A DNA stretch of 5,132 bases from Blastocatellia bacterium (GTDB lineage Bacteria; Acidobacteriota; Blastocatellia; UBA7656). The notes under the pieces were generated by a model that saw only the letters and a program-made list of their open reading frames with translations, was not told the origin of the DNA and searched no databases. Below, piece after piece: positions 1-5,028 of the stretch. Within the stretch, counting starts at the first letter, position 1; the number at the start of each line of letters is the position of its first letter. The stretch lies in assembly GCA_022615215.1 (NCBI GenBank), contig JAKEHD010000030.1, positions 1 to 5,132 of the forward strand, written 5' to 3'. Position numbers and translations under genes: made by a program.

Positions 1-41
1 CGAGAGGAAATGATGAACGCAGAACGATACGGAAGAAAATC

Positions 42-139
42 AACCACCGTATTGCACGGATTGCACAGTGGAAGGCAGGGCCTTCTACAAAAGCTTTCTT
101 TACTTCCGTCTATCCGTGAAATCTGTGTGATCTGTGGTT
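42..139. repeat. Imperfect inverted repeat built of nonamer units
   Basis: The left arm begins AACCAC at 42 and contains two nonamers, ATTGCACGG (51-59) and ATTGCACAG (60-68). The right arm contains TATCCGTGA (111-119), AATCTGTGT (120-128) and GATCTGTGG (129-137), and ends GTGGTT at 139. The reverse complement of the right arm aligns with the left arm over roughly 33 bases with scattered mismatches, and the loop contains the short palindrome AAAGCTTT. Degenerate CTGTG/CACAG repeats of this style are scattered between genes in several bacterial phyla. I infer a dispersed intergenic repeat of unknown role. Confidence 0.6.
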
Positions 140-170
140 AAAATCCGATGAATCATATCATCGTTTATTG

Positions 171-215
171 AAAAGTGGCCGGAAAAGAAAGTAGGCCACC
201 AGACGCTTTTGCCGG
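171..215. repeat. Overlapping alternative hairpins
   Basis: GTGGCC (175-180) pairs perfectly with GGCCAC (194-199) around a 13-base purine-rich loop. A second pairing is possible between CCGGAAAAG (179-187) and CTTTTGCCGG (206-215) with one bulged G. The two structures share bases and exclude each other. No T-run follows directly on either strand, so this is not a standard intrinsic terminator. Role unknown. Confidence 0.4.
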
Positions 216-249
216 ATGGAGTATGAGAGGGTCCTGGCTCGGTCTACAG

Positions 250-340
250 GCGCGAGCGCGGCTTGCGCGTCCGTCTACCGCTCAAAGAGGGTGAGGCCCT
301 GAGCGGTGAGTGGAAGACGGTTGCGTGCCTGCGCTCGCGC
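250..340. repeat. Large imperfect palindrome with nested pairing
   Basis: The outer arms GCGCGAGCGC (250-259) and GCGCTCGCGC (331-340) are perfect reverse complements. Inside them, CCGTCT (271-276) pairs with AGACGG (315-320). Further in, CCGCTCA (278-284) can pair with TGAGCGG (300-306) or, with one G-T pair, with the adjacent TGAGTGG (307-313). The whole folds as a 91-base hairpin with internal loops on either strand. It could be a transposable palindromic repeat or a structured RNA; the sequence does not decide between these, and I do not recognise a family. Confidence 0.55.
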
Positions 341-512
341 GAAACTCCGGCAATAGCGCCTGATGGCCTTTCAAGAGAGCACATCAAGTGTCTCAAGCTT
401 CCGCTCTACTATTTAGCAATGACCGTGCCACACTCTTCCATTCGATCAAACCGGCCTGTTTAAGGGAATTATCCTCTGACGAGCCTGGGCGTTGAATCAT
501 ACCCTTTTCAGA

Positions 513-538
513 TTGACTTTATTCGGCGACCGTATAAT
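513..538 (+). promoter_or_regulatory. Possible sigma-70-like promoter, suboptimal spacing
   Basis: TTGACT (513-518) and a perfect TATAAT (533-538) lie in order on the plus strand, but the spacer is 14 bases instead of the usual 16-18, which weakens the case. A transcript would start near 545 and run antisense into the 3' end of rsmG. No plus-strand gene follows. It may be a chance match in AT-richer spacer. Confidence 0.2.
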
Positions 539-569
539 TCCATTTTGACCAATCAAACTCCATTTGACC
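539..569. repeat. Short direct repeat next to the possible promoter
   Basis: TCCATTTTGACC (539-550) recurs as TCCATTTGACC (559-569), differing by one T in the run. The copies start 20 bases apart, about two helical turns, as expected if two protein subunits bound the same DNA face. The first copy lies directly after the TATAAT hexamer. An operator role is inference only. Confidence 0.3.
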
Positions 570-578
570 GATTTCGGT

Positions 579-1232
579 TTATGACTCATCGCTTCGTTCG
601 CCGGAGAAGATGGCTATGAGGCGGGATTCCGTGTGAGGGACCGCGTGGGTTTCCACCAAGCCCTCCCTTACGGTCGGGCTACTGATGAGGCTTGCCAGGA
701 GGTCGGGCGCGCAATAAAGCATGAGACGCTGATTTGCGCCGAGAGAGCGAATGATACGGGGAAAGACGGATTCCGAGCGATCAAGCGCGCGGCTCGTCAG
801 CAGATCATAATCGCTCCAATCGAACTCTTCCAACCTGGCCCTTGCGACCTCGAAGTTGGCAAGCCCAAGCGCATCTTTGACCTCGTTTAGAAACAGCGCC
901 TTCTTTTGATTGGCTTCGAGCGCCGTCACACGAAGATCGGGTCTGATGATGGCAATCGGGATGGAAGGAAAGCCCGCGCCCGCTCCTATGTCGAGCAGGA
1001 CGGAAGCGCCGCCGATGAACCGCCCGCCAAAGAGCGATTCCCCGTAGTGGAGCTTTGCCGCAAGGTTCGGCTCGATGATTCGAGTCAGATTGACGCGACG
1101 ATTCCACTGCCGGAGCATCCGGAAGTGCCTTACGAGCAGACGGGTCTGCGCATCGGTCAACGCTTCCAGGCCCAAGTCGGTCAGAGTCGATTCGAGCGCC
1201 GAACGAAATTCCGTATCGCCTTCATCATTCAT
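579..1232 (-). CDS. rsmG: 16S rRNA (guanine527-N7)-methyltransferase RsmG
   Basis: RsmG (formerly GidB) uses S-adenosylmethionine to methylate N7 of G527 in the 530 loop of 16S rRNA in the cytoplasm; loss in other bacteria gives low-level streptomycin resistance. The 217 residues match the family length (about 207 in E. coli). Visible family signatures are the helical N-terminus with WNRRVNLT (43-50), a KLHYGESL segment (60-67) replacing the usual KHxxDSL, the SAM-binding loop LLDIGAGAGFPSIPIAI (79-95) with the DxGxGxG pattern, and SRA (147-149). The ATG at 1232 is the first in-frame start after an in-frame TAA, so the start is firm, although no Shine-Dalgarno is evident. It follows the Nudix gene by 41 bases and is probably co-transcribed with it. 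The common partner mnmG is not adjacent in this window. Confidence 0.95.
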   Translation of the reverse strand: MNDEGDTEFRSALESTLTDLGLEALTDAQTRLLVRHFRMLRQWNRRVNLTRIIEPNLAAKLHYGESLFGGRFIGGASVLLDIGAGAGFPSIPIAIIRPDLRVTALEANQKKALFLNEVKDALGLANFEVARARLEEFDWSDYDLLTSRALDRSESVFPRIIRSLGANQRLMLYCAPDLLASLISSPTVREGLVETHAVPHTESRLIAIFSGERSDES

Positions 1233-1273
1233 TCGTTCATTAGCTTAACATCAAAAGAGCGCCGGGCCGTCCT

Positions 1274-1855
1274 TCATGAGCGAATGATATAACCTTCCTC
1301 CATCAACTTCGCTATAACAAGGTCGCAAAGGTCCGCGCGGTACTTCAGCCCCGTCGAGCCGCTTCGAATCAGGGCCTCTTTTATGCCGCCCGTAAGTTCC
1401 TCGACCGAGGCCAGCCGCGCTTCCGCTATCTCGTGAGTGTCGACGGGTTGGAGCCTGCCCTCGGCCGCGCGGGCCGTGAAAACGTGCGTTGTCCAGTCTA
1501 TCACCTGTCCTATGGAAGTGAACTTCACGCGCGCCCTGAGCAAATAGTCTTCGAGCGCAACTGTCAGCCCCGTCTCTTCATAGCCCTCGCGCACAGCCCC
1601 GTCTTCGAATCGCTCGCCGGGCGCTATGCCTCCCGAAGGCGCGCGATATGCGCCTGCCGGGTACATGGGTTTTTTGATGACCACTATGCGGCCTCCGCGG
1701 ATTATAAAGAGCGTCACGTCATGCGCGCGGCCATGCTTCTGACTGCGGCGCACCATGTCGAACTCAACGGGGCGCATCTCATAAGCGAGCGCGACCTCGG
1801 AGGGCACGCCATACTTTCGTTCCAATTCAATAAGGGTTTCGGTTGAGATGTACAT
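1274..1855 (-). CDS. Nudix family hydrolase
   Basis: Nudix enzymes hydrolyse nucleoside diphosphates linked to another moiety, using Mg2+ held by the Nudix box. The box lies at residues 75-97: G75, E81, R89-E90, E93-E94 and G96-L97 fit GX5EX7REUXEEXGU, so the metal-binding glutamates are present. The position after R-E is G91 instead of the usual hydrophobic residue, a mild deviation. A 46-residue lead (LIELERKYG..., helical) precedes the beta-strand HDVTLFII. No substrate-specifying motif is recognised; ADP-ribose, NADH, diadenosine polyphosphates and oxidised nucleotides are all possible. Start: the ATG at 1855 is the first start after the in-frame esterase stop at 1934, but no Shine-Dalgarno precedes it. 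The gene sits 78 bases after the esterase and 41 before rsmG on the same strand, suggesting an operon without proving a functional link. Confidence 0.9.
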   Translation of the reverse strand: MYISTETLIELERKYGVPSEVALAYEMRPVEFDMVRRSQKHGRAHDVTLFIIRGGRIVVIKKPMYPAGAYRAPSGGIAPGERFEDGAVREGYEETGLTVALEDYLLRARVKFTSIGQVIDWTTHVFTARAAEGRLQPVDTHEIAEARLASVEELTGGIKEALIRSGSTGLKYRADLCDLVIAKLMEEGYIIRS

Positions 1856-1881
1856 TATGCGGCTGAGAGCAAGGGGTACAG

Positions 1882-1915
1882 ATCGAAATGCCGGGCGGTT
1901 CGCCTGCGGCTCGAT
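1882..1915 (-). other. Intercistronic hairpin between esterase and Nudix genes
   Basis: Read on either strand, ATCGA/TCGAT (1882-1886 with 1911-1915), GCCG/CGGC (1890-1893 with 1907-1910) and GGCG/CGCC (1894-1897 with 1901-1904) stack into a 13-pair stem. It has a 3-base loop, a 3-base bulge on one side and a 2-base bulge on the other. No T-run follows on the minus strand, so it does not look like an intrinsic terminator. It may act as an mRNA-stabilising or processing structure, or as a partial attenuator, between the two cistrons. Confidence 0.4.
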
Positions 1916-1933
1916 AAGCCTTTTTCGACTCGC

Positions 1934-3481
1934 TTACTTTTCGCTCGTCTGTTTTGCGTGTTTGTCAAAGAAATCCAGTATCGTCGGCCATGTTGCGGCC
2001 ACTACCGTGATGTGGTCGGCTTCGGGGACTTCCACATACTCTGCCTTCAAGCGAGCCTTACGGGCGGCGGCGGCCATCTTGCGCGAGTTGTCGGGCGGGA
2101 TGATGCCGTCGCGCGCGCCGTGCAGGACGAGCGCGGGCGTTGCTTTGAGCTTTTCAAAGAGCGCCTTCATGGTTTTATCTTTTCCCGGTCCCATTCCCGA
2201 AACCGGCGCGAGGGCGGCAAAGAGTTCGGCCTGCTTCGCCGCGACCAGCCAGACGCCCGAAGCGCCTATGGAATGGCCCGTGAGATAAATCCGCGATTCA
2301 TCGATCTCATAATCGCGCAAGACGCCCTTGATTACTTCTAACACGTCTTCCTGGCCCGCGTCATCGTAGCCGCTCTGGCGGTCCCTGCCGTTCGGGGCCA
2401 CGAGTATGTAACCCCGGCGCTCCGCTTCGCCTTTGATCACCGAAGGATCGTAGAGATTGCTGAAGTAAGACCGCTCGTCGCCCAGCGCGCCGTGCAACAT
2501 GACTACGAGCGGCCTCGCCGCTTCGCCGTCGTAGCTATTGGGCACGTAGACGCGATAAGGAACGAGCTTGCCGTCCTTCGCCCTGTAGGCGCGCTCCACC
2601 TCGCCCCGTTCTGCATAGAAAGGATTTCGCCCTTCGCTGAGGTCGATCAATACCTTTTCTATGCGGTCGAGTTCGCCTATGGCATTTAAGTCATACTCTC
2701 CCGTGCCGCTGTTGAGCGAAGCGAGGCGCTGAAGCTGGAATTCGGGAGTGGTCACAAGCCCCGAATATGCCTTGACCCTCAATTCGGTCGAGTTCTTGAC
2801 GAGATCGATCATCGAAGACAATTCCTGTATGCGCTCTGCGAAGTCGCTGACGGCATAGACGGTCTTTCGGACCTCGATCACCTTTTGCCCTTCTGCTTCG
2901 ACTGTGGCGATGAGACGGTAGATGCCGTCGAGAAGGCGAAGGCGGCGGCTCGCGCGGGTGACGGTCTCTCCCATTCGAAGCCTTTGAGCTATGATTACGG
3001 GTTCGGGCGTTACGGAAAAATCCGGCGGGGGCGTGACCCTTGAGGGAATGATTTCGAAAGAGACGGTCGGACGTGAGCCGAAAACTTTTTCTCCGTCGAC
3101 GGGGAACATCTGTATCAGAGAGACCTGCAACTCCCGGTTCAACTCTATCACGAGGCGGTCGGGCGCAAGCGTGAGCGAATCCATGAACTTCTGTCTTTCG
3201 TCCCACCTGCGGCCTTCGAGCAGCGCCATCCCCTCGCTGAGAGTTTCGATCATCGCCGGTATGTCGAAGCTCTTGAAAGCCTCTTCTCCCCGCTTGCGCA
3301 GGGCTTCTACGGCCGAAAGGTCCGCCCCCGCCTTGCGTCGTTGGGTGTAAAGCCTGTTGAACTGTTCGAAGCGGGTTATCAATTCCGGCAGAAGCGGGAT
3401 TTGCTGATCGTCCGCGCCGGTCGGAAACTGCACGAGCGCGGCGGCGATAAGAGATGTTATGAGAATCCTTTTCATGCGCAA
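1934..3481 (-). CDS. Secreted alpha/beta-hydrolase (esterase/peptidase-like), 515 aa
   Basis: This is a predicted exported serine hydrolase. Residues 1-23 form a signal peptide (MRMKR charged start, hydrophobic ILITSLIAAALV, likely cleavage after TGA). Residues 28-105 look helical, 106-212 look like a beta-sandwich, and 213-300 are a helical linker; I do not recognise these. The catalytic domain (about 305-510) starts at VPYRVYVP. It carries the oxyanion HGA (330-332), the nucleophile motif GHSIG (402-406, Ser404), Asp458 in GARDGIIP and His490 in EADH, giving a complete triad. The layout resembles poly-hydroxybutyrate-depolymerase/feruloyl-esterase-like and COG4099-type predicted peptidases; the substrate cannot be assigned. 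Start: a TTG at 3481 lies 6 bases after AGAGG, while the ATG at 3475 adds only two codons of difference and lies 12 bases away. The Nudix gene follows after 78 bases. Confidence 0.85.
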   Translation of the reverse strand: MRMKRILITSLIAAALVQFPTGADDQQIPLLPELITRFEQFNRLYTQRRKAGADLSAVEALRKRGEEAFKSFDIPAMIETLSEGMALLEGRRWDERQKFMDSLTLAPDRLVIELNRELQVSLIQMFPVDGEKVFGSRPTVSFEIIPSRVTPPPDFSVTPEPVIIAQRLRMGETVTRASRRLRLLDGIYRLIATVEAEGQKVIEVRKTVYAVSDFAERIQELSSMIDLVKNSTELRVKAYSGLVTTPEFQLQRLASLNSGTGEYDLNAIGELDRIEKVLIDLSEGRNPFYAERGEVERAYRAKDGKLVPYRVYVPNSYDGEAARPLVVMLHGALGDERSYFSNLYDPSVIKGEAERRGYILVAPNGRDRQSGYDDAGQEDVLEVIKGVLRDYEIDESRIYLTGHSIGASGVWLVAAKQAELFAALAPVSGMGPGKDKTMKALFEKLKATPALVLHGARDGIIPPDNSRKMAAAARKARLKAEYVEVPEADHITVVAATWPTILDFFDKHAKQTSEK

Positions 3482-3485
3482 ACCA

Positions 3486-3492
3486 TCCCTCT
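3486..3492 (-). promoter_or_regulatory. Shine-Dalgarno of the esterase, favouring a TTG start
   Basis: On the minus strand this reads AGAGGGA. Its AGAGG core ends 6 bases before the TTG at 3481-3479 and 12 bases before the ATG at 3475-3473. The spacing favours TTG, but the two candidate proteins differ by only two N-terminal residues and both keep the signal peptide. Confidence 0.5.
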
Positions 3493-3639
3493 ATGATTGA
3501 GTCTCGAAGAAGTCTAAATCATATCAGGCCGGATTGGTACAGGAAATTCGATGTCTTTCCGCAAGATGTCATAGAGGTGCGGGCCGATCAGAAGTTTCTC
3601 TATGACCGTGTTACAAAGCTCGAAGAAAAACCCTCGTAA
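3493..3639 (+). CDS. Possible 48-codon reading frame or gene relic
   Basis: An ATG-to-TAA frame runs on the plus strand, divergent from the esterase start only 11 bases away. The peptide begins MIESRRSLNHIRPDWYRKF and ends KFLYDRVTKLEEKPS. No Shine-Dalgarno precedes it, and about half of its third codon positions are G or C, lower than the neighbouring genes appear to use. The KFLYDRV segment faintly recalls the N-terminus of GroES (IRPLxDRVLVK). Together with the groES-like stretch just downstream in another frame, it may be part of one decayed gene. It may equally be chance, and I do not regard it as an active gene. Confidence 0.2.
   Translation: MIESRRSLNHIRPDWYRKFDVFPQDVIEVRADQKFLYDRVTKLEEKPS
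3518..3523 (-). promoter_or_regulatory. Possible -10 box for the esterase-Nudix-rsmG unit
   Basis: The minus strand reads TATGAT here, one mismatch from TATAAT. It is placed so that a transcript would start near 3511 and leave a leader of about 30 bases before the esterase start. No good -35 hexamer is seen 16-18 bases upstream, so this is a weak call. The 252-base gap from the TPR gene supports an independent promoter for the three downstream genes. Confidence 0.25.
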
Positions 3640-3704
3640 CCCCTGAGCACGCCTCGCCCTTAAAAAAAGCCAGCGGTGTTATTCTGCCCGATTTGAAAGA
3701 AAGC
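3630..3704 (+). pseudogene. groES-like co-chaperonin remnant (tentative)
   Basis: This frame on the plus strand encodes TLVTPEHASPLKKASGVILP followed by DLKES. It aligns by eye with the GroES mobile-loop region, whose family pattern is roughly VLVKPLEAEEKTASGIILPD followed by TAKEK; the ASGVILPD core is the strongest part. GroES is the roughly 96-residue lid of the GroEL chaperonin. Only about 25 residues are recognisable. The expected upstream DRV is in a different frame (near 3601-3612), an in-frame TGA lies at 3603-3605, and similarity stops after DLKES, just before the convergent TPR gene ends at 3734. No groEL is present in the window. If real, it is a frameshifted, truncated relic; chance similarity over a short segment remains possible. 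Confidence 0.3.
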
Positions 3705-3733
3705 TTATCGGACAAGTACCGGGACATGCTCGC

Positions 3734-4708
3734 TTATCGCTTCTCCGGGCGGCGTTCTTTTATTTCTCTTATCCGCCCTTCGAGCGAAGCCTTCAACCCT
3801 GAATTCAATTTCAGACAACGCTCGAAGTCAGCTTCCGCCTCCGCCGTCCGGCCCCGTAGCAACAGGACGAGGCCCCGGTTTGCGTAGGCGAGGGCGAAAC
3901 GCGGCTCAAGCTCTATGGCCTTGCTGTAATCGCTTGCGGCCCCGTCCAGGTCGTTTGTGTCGGCACGGGCAGCGCCGCGATTCAAATAGGCTTCGGCCAG
4001 GCGCGGGTTGATGGCGAGGGCGCGGTCGAAATCGCGCATCCCCGAGACGAAATCTCCCTTTGCGCAGAGCGTCGCGCCCCGGTTGTTGTAAGCTTCGGCC
4101 ATAAGCGAGTCGCTTTCGATGCTCAACGTGTAGTCCCTTATGGCCCCTTCCAAATCTCCTCTGGCTTTGCGCGCACTGCCTCGATTGCTGTATGCAAGGG
4201 CGTAATGCGGACTCAACTCTATGGCTTTGTCGTAATCCGCGATGGCCCGGTCGAATTCGCCTTTCGCGTGGAAGACAGCGCCGCGATTGTTATAAGCCGC
4301 AGCAAGGCCGGGGGCGATCTCTATGGCTTTGCTGTAATCCGCAATGGCCTGGTCGAGATTCCCTACGGCTTTGCGAGCATTGCCGCGATCACTGTAAGCC
4401 GGGGCGAAATCCGGGGCCAGTTCTATAGCTTTTGTATAGTCGTCTATGGCGCGGTCGAGGTCCGTGATGTTTTTTCGGGTGAGACCCCGATTATAAAGAG
4501 CCAGCCCGCGCGTATGATATGCCCGCGCCCAACGAGGGTCGAACTTGAGAGCGATGTCGAAATCATCTATGGCCCCGCTCAGATCGCCTCTCGCGAATCG
4601 CTGGCTGCCGCGACTGAGATATGAGGCTGCCGAAACGGATTCCTGCCCTTGAGAGATCGAGGGCGAAATAACCAGTAATATAACCGCCAACCAGAAGCAA
4701 CGCTGCAT
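3734..4708 (-). CDS. Exported tetratricopeptide-repeat protein, eight TPRs
   Basis: TPR motifs are 34-residue helix pairs that stack into a superhelix and bind other proteins. Residues 1-19 form a signal peptide (MQRC, then hydrophobic FWLAVILLVI; likely cleavage after SIS), so the protein is probably periplasmic or secreted; there is no lipobox. Eight TPR units follow at about 28-61, 62-102, 103-136, 137-170, 171-204, 205-238, 239-272 and 273-306, with recurrent AYxNRGxAxxxxGDLDxAIxDYxKAIELxP. The second unit carries a seven-residue insert (76-82). A basic tail (307-324) ends the protein, and no catalytic domain is present. The start is well supported by GGGGAGG five bases upstream of ATG. 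The partner is unknown. It is 252 bases from the next gene, so co-transcription with the esterase is uncertain. Confidence 0.88.
   Translation of the reverse strand: MQRCFWLAVILLVISPSISQGQESVSAASYLSRGSQRFARGDLSGAIDDFDIALKFDPRWARAYHTRGLALYNRGLTRKNITDLDRAIDDYTKAIELAPDFAPAYSDRGNARKAVGNLDQAIADYSKAIEIAPGLAAAYNNRGAVFHAKGEFDRAIADYDKAIELSPHYALAYSNRGSARKARGDLEGAIRDYTLSIESDSLMAEAYNNRGATLCAKGDFVSGMRDFDRALAINPRLAEAYLNRGAARADTNDLDGAASDYSKAIELEPRFALAYANRGLVLLLRGRTAEAEADFERCLKLNSGLKASLEGRIREIKERRPEKR
3791..4402 (-). repeat. Six tandem 102-base units encoding TPRs 3-8
   Basis: Residues 103-306 of the TPR protein are six contiguous 34-residue units, so the DNA carries six head-to-tail 102-base units. Phrases such as CTATGGC(C/T)TTG(C/T)(C/T)GTAATC on the plus strand recur at about 102-base intervals (3912, 4218, 4320). 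The units are diverged but close enough to permit recombination that gains or loses whole repeats. Confidence 0.75.
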
Positions 4709-4713
4709 GATGA

Positions 4714-4720
4714 CCTCCCC
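4714..4720 (-). promoter_or_regulatory. Shine-Dalgarno of the TPR gene
   Basis: The minus strand reads GGGGAGG, five bases (TCATC) before the ATG at 4708. It is the strongest ribosome binding site in the window and fixes the start of the TPR gene. Confidence 0.75.
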
Positions 4721-4732
4721 GATATGGAGCCG

Positions 4733-4807
4733 TCAGCCATCAGCTATCAGTCTTCAGCCGTCAGTTTATACTCTGATAGCTGATGGCTGATGGCTGACCA
4801 CTGATGT
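4733..4807. repeat. Heptamer tandem repeats arranged as a palindrome
   Basis: Five heptamers of form TCAGNNN run head to tail from 4733 to 4767 (TCAGCCA, TCAGCTA, TCAGTCT, TCAGCCG, TCAGTTT). After a 5-base centre (4768-4772), five heptamers of form CTGANNN run from 4773 to 4807 (CTGATAG, CTGATGG, CTGATGG, CTGACCA, CTGATGT). The segments 4733-4750 and 4773-4790 are perfect 18-base inverted repeats. Degenerate heptamer repeats of this TCAGCCA/TGGCTGA kind are known between genes in several bacteria. It begins 25 bases upstream of the TPR start, so it would lie in or near that gene's leader or promoter. Confidence 0.8.
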
Positions 4808-4928
4808 CGCCTCATCGATACGATACTGTGAGAGCAGTCGTAGAGTCTCAGGAAGGCACTAAGAAAGTTTCAGGTTTGTTATAAGCGTGGTTTAAGAGAC
4901 CTCACTGCCGAAGAAAGAAACCTTGGTT

Positions 4929-5028
4929 CTCTGATACTTTCCGGGGAGAAAGGCTATATATAGATGGCAAAACAGGCCCCATACAATATTTAGCGCCACA
5001 AAGCCTCATTTCCCGGAAACTATCGAAG
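4929..5028. repeat. 100-base unit bounded by imperfect 27-base inverted repeats
   Basis: The left arm (4929-4955) and the reverse complement of the right arm (5002-5028) match at 20 of 27 positions, sharing GATA-TTTCCGGG-A-AGGCT in order. The 46-base centre is AT-rich and has no coding content. The right arm overlaps the last codons of the recombinase fragment. This could be the footprint of a small non-autonomous element or recombinase binding sites in inverted orientation; no flanking target duplication was identified. Confidence 0.4.

Larger units (their letters stand above)
1..578. other. Gene-free, repeat-rich intergenic region downstream of rsmG
   Basis: I find no convincing gene in these 578 bases. 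A 43-codon frame on the plus strand (10-141) runs through a degenerate inverted repeat, and a 66-codon frame (263-463, TTG start, no Shine-Dalgarno) runs through a large palindrome; neither resembles a known protein. The stretch instead holds an inverted repeat built of nonamers (42-139), overlapping hairpins (171-215), a 91-base imperfect palindrome (250-340) and a possible plus-strand promoter with direct repeats (513-569). Between 344 and 510 I see nothing definable. No hairpin followed by a T-run is visible just past the rsmG stop, so the end of that transcript is unknown. Confidence 0.6.
4709..5005. other. Gene-free stretch upstream of the TPR gene
   Basis: No convincing gene lies here. 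A 26-codon frame (4804-4884, plus strand) starts inside the heptamer repeat without a ribosome binding site. The stretch contains the heptamer palindrome, a perfect 10-base palindrome CTATATATAG (4954-4963) and the left arm of an imperfect inverted repeat. A TATAAA on the minus strand (4765-4770) could be a -10 box for the TPR gene, but no -35 match accompanies it. The rest, 4808-4928, shows nothing definable. Confidence 0.5.

Noticed and set aside
10..141. 43-codon plus-strand frame near the left edge, with GAGAGGA just before its ATG
   Set aside because: Most of it is the nonamer inverted repeat, and the ribosome-site-like purines are too close to the ATG. It could be the tail of something outside the window, but nothing supports that.
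263..463. 66-codon plus-strand frame in the left spacer
   Set aside because: It starts at TTG without a ribosome binding site, runs through the 250-340 palindrome, and its peptide shows no recognisable domain.
906..1292. 128-codon plus-strand frame opposite rsmG
   Set aside because: It is antisense to a well-supported rsmG and has arginine-rich, low-information composition typical of a shadow frame.
1433..2341. Plus-strand frames opposite the Nudix and esterase genes
   Set aside because: They are antisense to genes with clear catalytic motifs and show no domains of their own.
2691..3206. 171-codon minus-strand frame inside the esterase in another frame
   Set aside because: It overlaps the esterase, which has a signal peptide, continuous fold and full catalytic triad. 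The alternate product is rich in Arg, His and Pro with no recognisable features.
3661..3668. Run of seven T on the minus strand downstream of the TPR gene as an intrinsic terminator
   Set aside because: No stable GC-rich hairpin directly precedes the T-run on the minus strand; only a three-pair stem can be drawn.
4192..4624. Plus-strand frames with internal repetition opposite the TPR gene
   Set aside because: The apparent repeats are the complement of the TPR-coding 102-base units and not independent proteins.
4733..4807. CRISPR array
   Set aside because: The units are 7-base degenerate repeats with no spacers of uniform length, and no cas genes are present.
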